Assembly: GCA_910585005.1 (NCBI GenBank)
Contig: CAJUCN010000008.1
Location: 72,611-136,610, forward strand
DNA from: an uncultured Lachnospiraceae bacterium
Lineage (GTDB): Bacteria > Bacillota > Clostridia > Lachnospirales > Lachnospiraceae
DNA length: 64,000 nt
Direction of reading: 5' to 3'
Positions 17,954-26,111 of this stretch are shown here, piece after piece; within the stretch, counting starts at the first letter, position 1; every line of letters begins with the position of its first letter. The notes beneath the pieces were generated by a model that was not told the DNA's origin, searched no databases, and worked only from the letters and a program-made list of their open reading frames with translations. A program made the translations under genes and the position numbers.

Positions 17954-18772
17954 TCAATGCATATGGACGCATTCCCCTAATAATGGAATCCATTCAAATT
18001 CCATAGGTTCGGTGACATAGGTTTCCTGGATCTTCCTGTATTCTTCTTCGGTTATCGTTTCATCAAGCCACCCGTCATCTCCCCAGTCTCCGCCGTAATA
18101 GTCCGTGTCATTCATTTGTTCATTTTCGGAGTCCCATGTACCGTAAACGCCAATGATGTCTGCCACGTTCCAGCATTGGAGATCCTCCTGAAACTGTAAG
18201 TAGGTTGTGGAGGAATAGACTCCGCCGCTGACATATTCGACAATACCGTTCTGATAAATCGTCATACAATAATAGGAGGAGGCATGTTCCATCCCAATTC
18301 CATGGGTGTCGCTGTAATGGTAGATCACACAGGGATCGTTTCCATAGGCCATGATCATTTCCGGGTGACCGTCGCCTGTTAAATCCGCCAGGGCGTAATT
18401 CGGACCCTGGGATGGATCGTTTTCCAGGATAAAGGGCAAGGACATGCATAGTTCGTCATACAGATATTTCCATTCCCCATCCCAGAGTTTTGCCTGCACA
18501 CTTTCCTCATTGATATCCTGATTATCTGCATTCATGAACTGTTCATATTGCTTTAAAACTTCGATATAGGGCTGTGGCATACCAGGACATAAGTATACTT
18601 GCCATTGTGGCTGTTCCAGGGATAAGTCCTCCGGTTCTTTTGGCAAGAGAAGAGGTGCAGGGATTTTGACTGTTTTTTGAACGGCCTTTTTATCCTCATC
18701 CGGTTTTCCACATGAAGATAAGCAAATGGCTAATACAAGCGCCAGCGCTATTTCTAAAATAATTGTTTTCAA
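17954..18772 (-). CDS. Predicted lipoprotein with a VCBS/FG-GAP-like DxTGDGxPE motif
   Basis: The 272-residue protein has a signal peptide ending in lipobox CLSSC (lipidated C21), so it is probably anchored outside the membrane. A DLTGDGHPEMIM segment near residue 130 resembles the Asp/Gly-rich calcium-binding loop of FG-GAP/VCBS repeats; only one copy is seen. The C-terminal half is acidic and rich in Asp, Glu, Tyr and Trp. The start is TTG 18772 with AAGGA upstream. I do not recognise a named family, and function is unknown. Confidence 0.7.
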   Translation of the reverse strand: MKTIILEIALALVLAICLSSCGKPDEDKKAVQKTVKIPAPLLLPKEPEDLSLEQPQWQVYLCPGMPQPYIEVLKQYEQFMNADNQDINEESVQAKLWDGEWKYLYDELCMSLPFILENDPSQGPNYALADLTGDGHPEMIMAYGNDPCVIYHYSDTHGIGMEHASSYYCMTIYQNGIVEYVSGGVYSSTTYLQFQEDLQCWNVADIIGVYGTWDSENEQMNDTDYYGGDWGDDGWLDETITEEEYRKIQETYVTEPMEFEWIPLLGECVHMH

Positions 18773-18859
18773 TTTCTTTTTCCTTTTCTGTACAAATTTC
18801 TATATAATATTATGAACATGAAACAAAGGGTAGGCAAGAGGATCCTGAAAATTTTTATG

Positions 18860-18894
18860 ATGAAAACTGCATCTTACTCCATGAAAACTGCATC
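18860..18894 (+). promoter_or_regulatory. Candidate LytTR-type operator: two 14-bp direct repeats
   Basis: ATGAAAACTGCATC occurs perfectly twice, at 18860-18873 and 18881-18894, with a 21-bp period (two helical turns). LytTR proteins bind two ~9-bp direct repeats at about this spacing upstream of the -35 box. The second repeat ends 15 bases before the TTGCCC -35 element of the LytTR operon. Confidence 0.6.
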
Positions 18895-18909
18895 CTGCCA
18901 AAAAGGCGG

Positions 18910-18937
18910 TTGCCCACATTCCCTAATCTGTTAAAAT
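18910..18937 (+). promoter_or_regulatory. Promoter of the LytTR-DUF3021-ABC operon
   Basis: TTGCCC (18910-18915) and TAAAAT (18932-18937) are separated by 16 bases; the start codon is 33 bases further. The weak -35 fits activation from the direct repeats upstream. Confidence 0.55.
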
Positions 18938-18970
18938 GGAACTACGAAACAAATAATAAAGAGGAAACAT

Positions 18971-19426
18971 ATGAAACTGACAATGAATAGGATATCCCAG
19001 GGGGAAGATGAGGTAATCATCCGGTACCATGAAATGAACGGACAGATCGAAATGATTGCGGCGCTGGCGGAAGGGAAAGCACCCAAAATCAGCGCCAGAT
19101 ATGATGATGAAGTGATTTTGGTAAGTCCGGAGTCCATCCTGTATTTGGAGAGCGTGGATGGGGTGACGTGGGCATATCTTTCGGACAAGGTATGCAGGGT
19201 CTATGAGAGCTTGGAAAAGGCCGCATTATCGTGGGGGGAGAGAGGGTTTTTCCGGTGTTCCAAATCCATGGTCATCAATATTTACCGGATCAGCGCTTTA
19301 AGGAGCGAACCGGGAAACAGGATTTTGGCACAAATGGAAAATGGGGAACAGGTAATGATCTCCAGAAGATATGCCCGGCAGCTTCGGGGAATTTTGAAGG
19401 GAGGGGCGGAAGATGAGGAAGAATAA
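18971..19426 (+). CDS. LytTR-domain DNA-binding regulator
   Basis: The 151-residue protein lacks a receiver domain. Residues about 45-145 match a LytTR DNA-binding domain (ILYLESVDGVTWAYL, FFRCSKSMVINI, MISRRYARQLRG). Stand-alone LytTR proteins paired with DUF3021 membrane proteins are a known two-gene arrangement, often autoregulated and inhibited by the membrane partner. ATG 18971 follows AGAGGAAA. It overlaps the next gene by 14 bases. Confidence 0.9.
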   Translation: MKLTMNRISQGEDEVIIRYHEMNGQIEMIAALAEGKAPKISARYDDEVILVSPESILYLESVDGVTWAYLSDKVCRVYESLEKAALSWGERGFFRCSKSMVINIYRISALRSEPGNRILAQMENGEQVMISRRYARQLRGILKGGAEDEEE

Positions 19427-19925
19427 AAGGCATGGGGAGGGCCGGTTTTGCAGGAAAAGGAAGGATAAAAAGAGTTTGCTGCATTATTTGTGGGCGGAGA
19501 TTTGGATTGAATATAAGGCTTGTCTGTATTCCTATTGTATGATCGTTTATTACTGTATCTATCTGCTTTGCCAAAAAAAAGATATGGCCAGCATATTGGT
19601 TTTGGCGGAAATGGTTTTATGTGCATATGTAATGGGGTATATACAGGTATACCTTTTGAAAAACTTTGATGAATCGGATCACTTTGGATGTCATGAGGCT
19701 TTTAGCATGTTGCTGTGTAGTTTTTCGTATACGGTGGTTTCCCTCATGATGGACTGGTTTGGAAGAGGAGTGGCGGCCACGGGAGGTTTTTTTCTGTTTA
19801 TGTTGTTTAGCTTTGGATGCGTTTATCTGGTGAACAAGATAAGGAGAGCATATGATACACAGAATTTAAACAGGATGCTGGATGAATTTAAGAAGGGAGA
19901 AAAGGCATATGATAAGTGCAATTGA
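19413..19925 (+). CDS. DUF3021-like membrane protein, partner of the LytTR regulator
   Basis: This 170-residue protein has a basic N-terminus, four hydrophobic segments and a charged cytoplasmic tail (RRAYDTQNLNRMLDEFKKGE). Length, topology and overlap with a LytTR gene fit DUF3021 proteins, proposed to hold the regulator inactive at the membrane. The family call rests mainly on context and topology. Its 3' end overlaps the ABC ATPase start. Confidence 0.65.
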   Translation: MRKNKRHGEGRFCRKRKDKKSLLHYLWAEIWIEYKACLYSYCMIVYYCIYLLCQKKDMASILVLAEMVLCAYVMGYIQVYLLKNFDESDHFGCHEAFSMLLCSFSYTVVSLMMDWFGRGVAATGGFFLFMLFSFGCVYLVNKIRRAYDTQNLNRMLDEFKKGEKAYDKCN

Positions 19926-20754
19926 GATCAGCGGGCTTACCAAGAGTTATGGCAGGCGCCGGGGGGTAAAGGATATTTTCCTTAAAGTGCCCAAAGGGGA
20001 GATCTTCGGCTTTTTAGGGCCTAATGGGGCAGGTAAGTCTACTACTATCCGAAGTATTTTGGGATTGCTGCATTTTGAACAAGGGGAGATCAAAGTGCTT
20101 GGAATGGATAGTGTGAAACAGCAGAAGGAGATACTTAGCCGGGTGGGCTACATGCCTTCGGAGGCCATGTTTTATCCGTCTATGAAAGTCAGGGATGTGA
20201 TCCGTTTTGCGGCGGATGTGCGACGGTGTGACTGTCAGGAGGAGGCAGGGAAAATCTGCGAATTGCTGGAAGTGGACACCGGTAAAAAGATAGAGGAGTT
20301 GTCCTTGGGAAATAGGAAAAAGGTCAGCATTGTCTGTGCCATGCAGCATAAACCGGAACTTTTGATCCTGGACGAACCTACATCAGGTTTGGATCCGTTG
20401 ATGCAGGAGGCTTTTTTTCACTTGATTATGGATTATAAAGGCCAGGGAACGACCTGTTTTTTGTCCTCCCATGTTCTCTCGGAAGTCAAGCGCTATTGCC
20501 AAAATGCAGCAATTATCCGGGAAGGGGAGATTATCCGGGTAGATACGGTGGACAACCTTTCTAAATCCAATCTGCGTAAGATCCGTATCTGGGAAAAGGG
20601 GAGAGAGAGAAACTTTTCTTATACAGGAAATATGAAGGAGCTGATCCGTCAGCTCAATGAAACAGAATTTTCCGATGTACTGATTGAAGAACCGGGATTG
20701 GATGAACTTTTTATGCATTACTATTCTGATGGAAAGGAGGGAGGGGCAAAATGA
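19909..20754 (+). CDS. ABC transporter ATP-binding protein of the LytTR operon
   Basis: The 281-residue ATPase has Walker A GPNGAGKST near residue 40, signature LSLGNRKKVSI and Walker B LLILDEPTSGLDP. The C-terminus has the short extension typical of drug/peptide or membrane-stress exporters of the CcmA/YhaQ type. ATG 19909 lies within the end of the DUF3021 gene with GGGAG upstream; an in-frame ATG at 19882 lies deeper in that gene. It couples by ATGA overlap to the permease. Confidence 0.92.
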   Translation: MISAIEISGLTKSYGRRRGVKDIFLKVPKGEIFGFLGPNGAGKSTTIRSILGLLHFEQGEIKVLGMDSVKQQKEILSRVGYMPSEAMFYPSMKVRDVIRFAADVRRCDCQEEAGKICELLEVDTGKKIEELSLGNRKKVSIVCAMQHKPELLILDEPTSGLDPLMQEAFFHLIMDYKGQGTTCFLSSHVLSEVKRYCQNAAIIREGEIIRVDTVDNLSKSNLRKIRIWEKGRERNFSYTGNMKELIRQLNETEFSDVLIEEPGLDELFMHYYSDGKEGGAK

Positions 20755-21539
20755 CTTTGTTAAAGCATGAGATAAAGATGAACTTAAAGACTTTGCTCAT
20801 CTGGGCATTTAGCGTGGGAATTCTTTGTGCAGGCTGTATCCTTTTGTTTGAAAGCCTGGAAGAGAGTATGAGGGGGATGGCGGATGCTTATTCCGATATG
20901 GGGGCATTTTCTGCAGCCCTTGGTATGGATCAGTTAAATGTCAGCACGCTGAAAGGATTTTATGGGACGGAGGTTGCCCTGATGTTTGCGATAGGCGGCG
21001 CTATGTTTGCGGCAATGACCGGGGCGGCTATGCTTTCCAAGGAAGAGGAAGGTCATACTTGTGAGTTTCTTGTTACCCTTCCTTTGGGAAGGAGAAGTAT
21101 TTTTTGGTGGAAGTATGTAGGAATGGTTGTTCTGGTTATATTATTTCATTTCATAACAGTGCTTTTTATTCTGGCAGGATTTGCAGGGATAGGGGAAATA
21201 TTGGAGGGCAAGACTTTGGCCTTGTATCATGGGGTGCAGCTTGTGATGCAGCTTGAGGTGGGGAGTGTTTGTTTCCTGATTTCGGCCATATCCAAACGGA
21301 GGCAGATTGGAGTTTCTTTGGGGTTAGCCATGCTGCTGTATGTGGCGGATCTGCTGTGCCGGGTGATTCCGGACATAGAGAATCTGAAATATATAACGCC
21401 CTACTATTTCTCTAATGGGGCAGATATTTTTGCCAAAGGACAGATAGAAACAGGGATGGTTGGAATCGGCCTTACAGTGATTTTGATCTCTGTCCTGGCG
21501 GCGGCAGCCGTGTATGGGAAGAGAGATTTGGCGGCATAG
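20751..21539 (+). CDS. ABC-2 type permease of the LytTR operon
   Basis: This 262-residue membrane protein has about six helices with the ABC-2 architecture. FLVTLPLGRRSIFWWKY after helix 2 is the cytosolic coupling segment typical of the family. Its ATG overlaps the ATPase stop (ATGA). It probably forms an exporter controlled by the LytTR/DUF3021 pair; substrate unknown. Confidence 0.88.
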   Translation: MTLLKHEIKMNLKTLLIWAFSVGILCAGCILLFESLEESMRGMADAYSDMGAFSAALGMDQLNVSTLKGFYGTEVALMFAIGGAMFAAMTGAAMLSKEEEGHTCEFLVTLPLGRRSIFWWKYVGMVVLVILFHFITVLFILAGFAGIGEILEGKTLALYHGVQLVMQLEVGSVCFLISAISKRRQIGVSLGLAMLLYVADLLCRVIPDIENLKYITPYYFSNGADIFAKGQIETGMVGIGLTVILISVLAAAAVYGKRDLAA

Positions 21540-21557
21540 AAAGGAGCAGGAAGATAG

Positions 21558-21968
21558 ATGACCGAGGTATTGATGATAGAGGTTCAGATAACAACAACGT
21601 CTGCAATGGAACGGGAAGAGGGGAATGTAAGCCTGGTCTGTTTTACGGGAAGCTGTCATTGCAGGAATTTTTGCGGTGAAATCATGGAGGGAGGCGTAGA
21701 TACACAAGTGGGCAAAAGTGACGGAACAGTTACCTTGTCTGCAAGGTATCTTTTGGATGGCGCTGACTGTGACCGGAAGCCTTGCAGGATCTATGTGGAA
21801 AACAACGCAATTGTGAAAAAAGACGGGCAGATAGCTACAACGCCCAGGATCCTTACAAACAGCAGTGCGCTTAAATGGCTGGAAACGGCAAAGCTGTCAG
21901 GAACGGTAGAAGATGCAGGGCCGGGAAAGATCCGGATACATATTTTTGCTGAAAATCATAGGAATTGA
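21558..21968 (+). CDS. DUF3237-like protein
   Basis: The 136-residue soluble protein has a GEIMEGGVDTQ motif near residue 38 followed by DGTVTLSARYLL and a RIYVENNA strand. This beta-rich pattern resembles DUF3237, a small family of unknown function. There is no signal peptide. It starts 18 bases after the ABC permease and is probably the last gene of the LytTR operon. The start at 21558 is supported by AGGAG at 21542-21546; the next in-frame ATG (21573) is possible. Confidence 0.6.
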   Translation: MTEVLMIEVQITTTSAMEREEGNVSLVCFTGSCHCRNFCGEIMEGGVDTQVGKSDGTVTLSARYLLDGADCDRKPCRIYVENNAIVKKDGQIATTPRILTNSSALKWLETAKLSGTVEDAGPGKIRIHIFAENHRN

Positions 21969-21978
21969 CTTGAATTAA

Positions 21979-22007
21979 TTTTCATTTACTTCTTTTTGTG
22001 TTATAAT
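21979..22007 (+). promoter_or_regulatory. Possible promoter of the DUF1266 lipoprotein gene
   Basis: A perfect TATAAT (22002-22007) lies 34 bases before the start codon. The -35 candidate TTTTCA at 17-base spacing is weak. Confidence 0.4.
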
Positions 22008-22041
22008 TTTCTTTACTATAAATTTGGGAGGAAGATATGAG

Positions 22042-23259
22042 ATGAAAAAGCTGAAAGAAATGAAAAAGGCGGCGCTGGTATTACTTAGCGTGCTTCTTTT
22101 GGCCGGCTGTGGCAAGCAGGCCAAAATCGTAAACATGAAAGAGTATGTTTCACCGGATGGAACCTACAGCATTGAAGCGGATGAGAGCTATACGATAACA
22201 GATATGGGGATGGAGAGCTGGCTGGGGCTTGAGACGTCTGGCGGCCTGGAAAGCCTGGGGGTGATGCAGTTCCCTAAAAAGGGTGGTATTCTTGGCAGTT
22301 TTGCAAGTCTGGAAGAAGTGATCGGGTTGATGGAAGAATCCAATGATCTTTCTGAAAAAAAGGAAATGCCTAAGCCGGAAAATGCAAATCTTAGCGGCAT
22401 TGAGGCATATACTTACAAAATGACACAGGACGGTTATAGTGCGGAGGTTTGTACGGTATTTGGTGAAACAGATTATGCCTATTATTTGTTGATGTATTCC
22501 GAATCTAAAGTGAAGCGTAACAGTGAGGATTATTTTGGAAAAGTATGTGCTTCTTTTAAGGAAAATGCGGAGGTTATTGAGGAGAAATCAGCTTCTGCAG
22601 CAGACTTATCAGATACCATCCGGTGGTTTAATGCATCGAACTCTATGCTGATCTATGTGAACGGATGGGATTATCAGCTTTATGGCGGTCTTGAAGCAGA
22701 TGAGACAAGCATGGAGATCGCAAAGCAGGTGTTGGACAATAGCTGGGGAGTGACAGATAAAACTTCCGCAGACGAGACCTTGGAGTGGCTTTTGACAGAA
22801 GGGCACAGGACGGACTTTGCAGGAGAGATGGAGTATCTTAGTGAGTGTGGAATTGACCAGGTAGAAGTGTCGGAGAGGGCGGCCTTCTTGTACGAAAATT
22901 TTGAAGTGACTGAGGAACAGGCTCAAATGTATGCCGATTGGTATGGCAAGTATGAAGAAAGCTTTGAAGATGCGGCTTCAGGCTGGGATTATAACCGTGC
23001 TTTAAGCCAGTTGGCTAATTTTTATCTTGCAGGATACTATACCTTGGAGGAGGCTCTTGATTATTCGTTGAACATTGCTGAAATGATTCAGACAAGTTTT
23101 GATTCCTGGGACGATTATATGGAAAGTTATTTTACCGGATATGAATATTGGGCGGAAGAAAGCAGCGAAGAAAGACGGGGGGTTTACACAGAACTCCAAA
23201 ATGCTGGGGACAATCCCTTTAGCGTGGATTTTAAGACAAAGCTTGAAAGAAGCTGGTAG
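22042..23259 (+). CDS. Lipoprotein with C-terminal DUF1266 domain
   Basis: The 405-residue protein has a lysine-rich n-region, hydrophobic core and lipobox LLAGC (C23). The first half resembles a small surface domain. The second half, with NSWGVTDKTSADETLEWLL, LLTEGHRTDF and a late LAGYYTLEEALDYS...WDDYMESYFTGYEYW segment, matches DUF1266, usually found in cytosolic or membrane proteins, so the lipoprotein setting is noteworthy. ATG 22042 is chosen (GGGAGGAA upstream); an in-frame TTG at 22024 overlaps that site. Function unknown. Confidence 0.75.
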   Translation: MKKLKEMKKAALVLLSVLLLAGCGKQAKIVNMKEYVSPDGTYSIEADESYTITDMGMESWLGLETSGGLESLGVMQFPKKGGILGSFASLEEVIGLMEESNDLSEKKEMPKPENANLSGIEAYTYKMTQDGYSAEVCTVFGETDYAYYLLMYSESKVKRNSEDYFGKVCASFKENAEVIEEKSASAADLSDTIRWFNASNSMLIYVNGWDYQLYGGLEADETSMEIAKQVLDNSWGVTDKTSADETLEWLLTEGHRTDFAGEMEYLSECGIDQVEVSERAAFLYENFEVTEEQAQMYADWYGKYEESFEDAASGWDYNRALSQLANFYLAGYYTLEEALDYSLNIAEMIQTSFDSWDDYMESYFTGYEYWAEESSEERRGVYTELQNAGDNPFSVDFKTKLERSW

Positions 23260-23282
23260 GAAAGCGCTCTTTGCAGAAACGG

Positions 23283-23331
23283 ATACCCTGGATAAAAGCA
23301 GCTAAAGTAAGCGCTTTGTCCAGGGTATTTT
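23283..23331 (+). terminator. Terminator after the DUF1266 lipoprotein gene
   Basis: ATACCCTGGA (23283-23292) pairs with TCCAGGGTAT (23319-23328), extended by an AAAGC/GCTTT inner pairing, followed by a short T-run. An alternative AAAGCGCT (23261-23268) / AGCGCTTT (23310-23317) pairing would compete with it. Confidence 0.65.
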
Positions 23332-23370
23332 AATTGGATTGTTCCGATTGCAAGGTTATTTTAATAAGGG

Positions 23371-23399
23371 TTGAAAAATTGAAATAAAGGTTATAAAAT
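23371..23399 (+). promoter_or_regulatory. Promoter of the Fic-like gene
   Basis: TTGAAA (23371-23376) and TAAAAT (23394-23399) are spaced 17 bases, 95 bases before the start codon. Confidence 0.5.
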
Positions 23400-23493
23400 A
23401 GGATACAGATGATTACAAGATGGCATAAGGAAGAATTACATAAAGGGAGATAAATGAGATGTAGGAAGAATTGGGAGAAGGAGGGTGACATGA

Positions 23494-24612
23494 ATGGCGG
23501 ATCAGATGGGGGACAAGAGAGCGGGAAAATATGAACTGATCAAGAATGATGCAGGGAAAGTGAAATCCGAAGGACGTCTATATTATCAGACGTACATTCC
23601 TGTTGATATTGCAAGAGTTGAAATTGCATCAAATGCAGGGAATGACAATTTGAAACGCATTTATCAGGAAGCCGGGAAAATGCAGGGGCTTGGGTTCTAT
23701 GAAAGTAATTATGCAAGAAAGAACAGGAAGGTTTACCAGCAGGAGGCTGCTTCGCGGATTGAGTGCAACGGGGGCAGAATAGAATTGGGAGATAAGTTCA
23801 GCAATCAACTCTCAAATGAAATAAAAAGTGAAATGACTCTTTATGATGTTCTGGATGGAGAAAATAGCTATAGCTCACAGAAGATTCTTCAGGGTGGAAT
23901 GAAAATAGAAAAACATTATTTTGTCTATAGGAAAAAGCAAATTTGGGAAGACAAAGAGGTAAAGCGGGTCAGCCTCAGGGAACATAATCCCCCATCGCCA
24001 GAGCGTGTGCCTGAATTGATGAAAGCGCTGACGGGATTTGTGGAAAGAAAGAGCGCCATGGATCCGGTGATCCGGGCAGGTCTTTTGTGCTACCAGTTTC
24101 TTACCGTCATGCCTTTTGAAAAGGATAATGAAATATGGGCAAGTATTCTGTTAAACTGTTTTTTGCGTGAGCAGGGGATTGGAACGGGATATTATATCCC
24201 TTTTGGCAAAGACTTTCTGAAACAGGAAAAGGAAAGAAAGGAGGCCATGAAGCAGGTAAGGGAAAGCGGGGATTATGGTATATGGCTCCAATATTTTCTT
24301 GAAGTGGTTTGCAAAGCATTAGAAAGAATGAACTGCATGATCATGGGTCTTAGGCAGATACATGATCATTCCGTTTCTTCTATATTAATGGAAAAGCAAA
24401 AAGACCTGCTGGAGAGCATGATTATATATATGGAAGAAACTCCCATATTTACGATTGCGGATGTTGAAAAAGAATTTCAAATTGCATATAATACTGCCGC
24501 CAAAATGATTACAATCTTTGAGAAACATGATATTGTAAAAGAAATTTCCAAGAAGCAGAGATACCGGATTTATTGCTATGAAAAATATGTCCAGGAAATT
24601 TTGAAGGAGTGA
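23494..24612 (+). CDS. Fic/DOC-family-like protein with degenerate active site
   Basis: The 372-residue protein has Fic-family layout. An N-terminal region is followed by HNPPSPERVPELMKAL (residues 164-179), the usual lead-in to the Fic core, then YQFLTVMPFEKDNEIW (200-215) where a Fic motif HPFxDGNGRxGR should stand. The catalytic His is Met206 and GNGR reads DNEI, so AMP transfer is not expected. The C-terminal ~60 residues look like the winged helix common in Fic regulators (IADVEKEFQIAYNTAAKMI). ATG 23494 follows AAGGAGGG. It lies alone just upstream of the S10 operon promoter. It may be a regulatory or inactive Fic; this is inference from the motif. Confidence 0.72.
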   Translation: MADQMGDKRAGKYELIKNDAGKVKSEGRLYYQTYIPVDIARVEIASNAGNDNLKRIYQEAGKMQGLGFYESNYARKNRKVYQQEAASRIECNGGRIELGDKFSNQLSNEIKSEMTLYDVLDGENSYSSQKILQGGMKIEKHYFVYRKKQIWEDKEVKRVSLREHNPPSPERVPELMKALTGFVERKSAMDPVIRAGLLCYQFLTVMPFEKDNEIWASILLNCFLREQGIGTGYYIPFGKDFLKQEKERKEAMKQVRESGDYGIWLQYFLEVVCKALERMNCMIMGLRQIHDHSVSSILMEKQKDLLESMIIYMEETPIFTIADVEKEFQIAYNTAAKMITIFEKHDIVKEISKKQRYRIYCYEKYVQEILKE

Positions 24613-24613
24613 G

Positions 24614-24646
24614 GACGTCTTTGTCTTGTGCAAAGCCAAAGACGTC
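24614..24646 (+). terminator. Hairpin after the Fic-like gene
   Basis: GACGTCTTTG (24614-24623) pairs with CAAAGACGTC (24637-24646), perfect 10-bp stem two bases beyond the stop. No clear T-tract follows. Confidence 0.55.
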
Positions 24647-24679
24647 TGATAAAATCTATTAGAAATTTCAAAATAATAC

Positions 24680-24708
24680 TTGCATGTTTCCGAAACATCA
24701 TGTATACT
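24680..24708 (+). promoter_or_regulatory. Strong promoter of the S10-spc ribosomal operon
   Basis: TTGCAT (24680-24685) and TATACT (24703-24708) have ideal 17-base spacing. The first ribosomal gene starts about 300 bases downstream, leaving a long leader. Confidence 0.8.
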
Positions 24709-24715
24709 ATCAAGT

Positions 24716-25006
24716 GCTGTGACATGATAGCGTTGAAGCGTGAGGTTGCTGCCCTGCCGGAAGGCATAGCAGGTTTTCCGTGGAGCGAATGTCAAGAAGG
24801 ACGGCTTTGGCCGCCCCAAGAACCTGACGGCAAGTCACTGTACAAACATAGTCTGTGAAATACAGAAACTCGTGTGTTAAGAATGTTATAGGAATGCGTA
24901 AGGTTACGCTGTTTTCTTCGGATTAGCAGGACACACACGGAAGAGTGTACAGTCACCGCTTGTCGTACTTATTAACCCAAAGTGCGAAAAGGAGGCGACT
25001 TTTTTT
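24716..25006 (+). ncRNA. Untranslated leader of the S10 operon, candidate ribosomal-protein leader RNA
   Basis: About 290 bases between promoter and rpsJ contain no open frame with a ribosome binding site but several GC-rich complementary blocks. A leader motif upstream of rpsJ in Clostridia has been described in the literature (S10-Clostridia type), and an autoregulatory function through a ribosomal protein is expected. The transcription start is inferred as 7-8 bases after the -10 box. The ribosome binding site AAAAGGAGG (24987-24995) is 11 bases from the ATG. Confidence 0.6.
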
Positions 25007-25324
25007 ATGGCAAGTCAAGTAATGAGAATCACACTCAAGGCTTATGATCACCAGTTGGTGGATGCATCAGCCAAAAAGATCATCGAAACAGTCAAAAAGA
25101 ACGGATCACAGGTAAGCGGACCAGTGCCCCTTCCCACCAAGAAGGAAGTAGTTACCATCTTGAGGGCAGTCCACAAATACAAAGATTCCCGGGAACAGTT
25201 TGAACAAAGAACCCATAAGAGGCTGATCGATATCATCACACCTACACCAAAGACAGTTGACGCTTTGCAGAGACTGGAAATGCCTGCCGGTGTGTACATT
25301 GATATTAAGATGAAGAATAAATAA
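25007..25324 (+). CDS. rpsJ: 30S ribosomal protein S10
   Basis: S10 (105 residues) assembles into the 30S head and also works in transcription antitermination with NusB. MRITLKAYDHQLVD at the N-terminus and RTHKRLIDI, with the family's surface loop, identify it. The length is normal for the family. It is the first gene of the S10 operon behind a long leader; the next gene, rplC, starts 74 bases on. Confidence 0.98.
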   Translation: MASQVMRITLKAYDHQLVDASAKKIIETVKKNGSQVSGPVPLPTKKEVVTILRAVHKYKDSREQFEQRTHKRLIDIITPTPKTVDALQRLEMPAGVYIDIKMKNK

Positions 25325-25398
25325 TTCTTCGGAACATGAACCCCTACACTAGAATGGCCCGATTGGGGCCCGCTGTAGAAACAAATGGAGGTAAAGAA

Positions 25399-26082
25399 AT
25401 GAAGAAAGCTATTTTAGCTACCAAAGTCGGAATGACACAGATTTTTAGCGAGGATGGAACATTGGTTCCGGTAACCGTGCTTCAGGCTGGGCCTTGTGTG
25501 GTAACACAGGTTAAGACAGTGGAAAATGACGGTTACAGTGCAGTACAGGTTGGTTTTGTTGATAAGAAGGACAGAATTATCAACAAGGACAAGGGTGGAA
25601 AAAAAGAGATTATCCACAGACATGGTGTTGGCAAAGCTATGAAGGGCCACTTTGACAAGGCAGGAGTTTCCAGCAAAAGGTTTGTCAGAGAGTTTAAGTT
25701 GGAAGGCGCAGAGGAATATACACTTGGAAGCGAGATTAAGGCGGATGTATTTGCAGTTGGCGATAAGATCGACGCATCGGCAATCTCTAAAGGAAAAGGT
25801 TTCCAGGGCGCTATCAAGAGACATGGACAGCACAGAGGTCCTATGGCTCACGGTTCAAAGTTCCATCGTCATCAGGGTTCTAACGGCGCCTGCTCTTCAC
25901 CCAGCCGTGTGTTCAAAGGAAAAGGAATGCCTGGACATATGGGTTGCGTAAAGGTAACAGTGCAGAACCTGGAAGTAGTAAGAGTTGATGCTGAAAAGAA
26001 CCTGCTTCTTATCAAGGGTGCAGTACCCGGACCTAAGAAAGCGCTGGTTACGATCAAAGAATCAGTTAAGACTATGGCGTAA
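25399..26082 (+). CDS. rplC: 50S ribosomal protein L3
   Basis: L3 (227 residues) binds 23S rRNA near the peptidyl transferase centre. The N-terminal AILATKVGMTQIF and the loop HRGPMAHGSKFHR...VFKGKGMPGHMG are diagnostic. ATG 25399 follows TGGAGG at 25386-25391; the frame stays open upstream to 25336 without a site. It runs slightly longer than the E. coli protein (209). Confidence 0.97.
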   Translation: MKKAILATKVGMTQIFSEDGTLVPVTVLQAGPCVVTQVKTVENDGYSAVQVGFVDKKDRIINKDKGGKKEIIHRHGVGKAMKGHFDKAGVSSKRFVREFKLEGAEEYTLGSEIKADVFAVGDKIDASAISKGKGFQGAIKRHGQHRGPMAHGSKFHRHQGSNGACSSPSRVFKGKGMPGHMGCVKVTVQNLEVVRVDAEKNLLLIKGAVPGPKKALVTIKESVKTMA

Positions 26083-26111
26083 GCCGGTGAGATGAAAGGA
26101 GGACCATTCAG

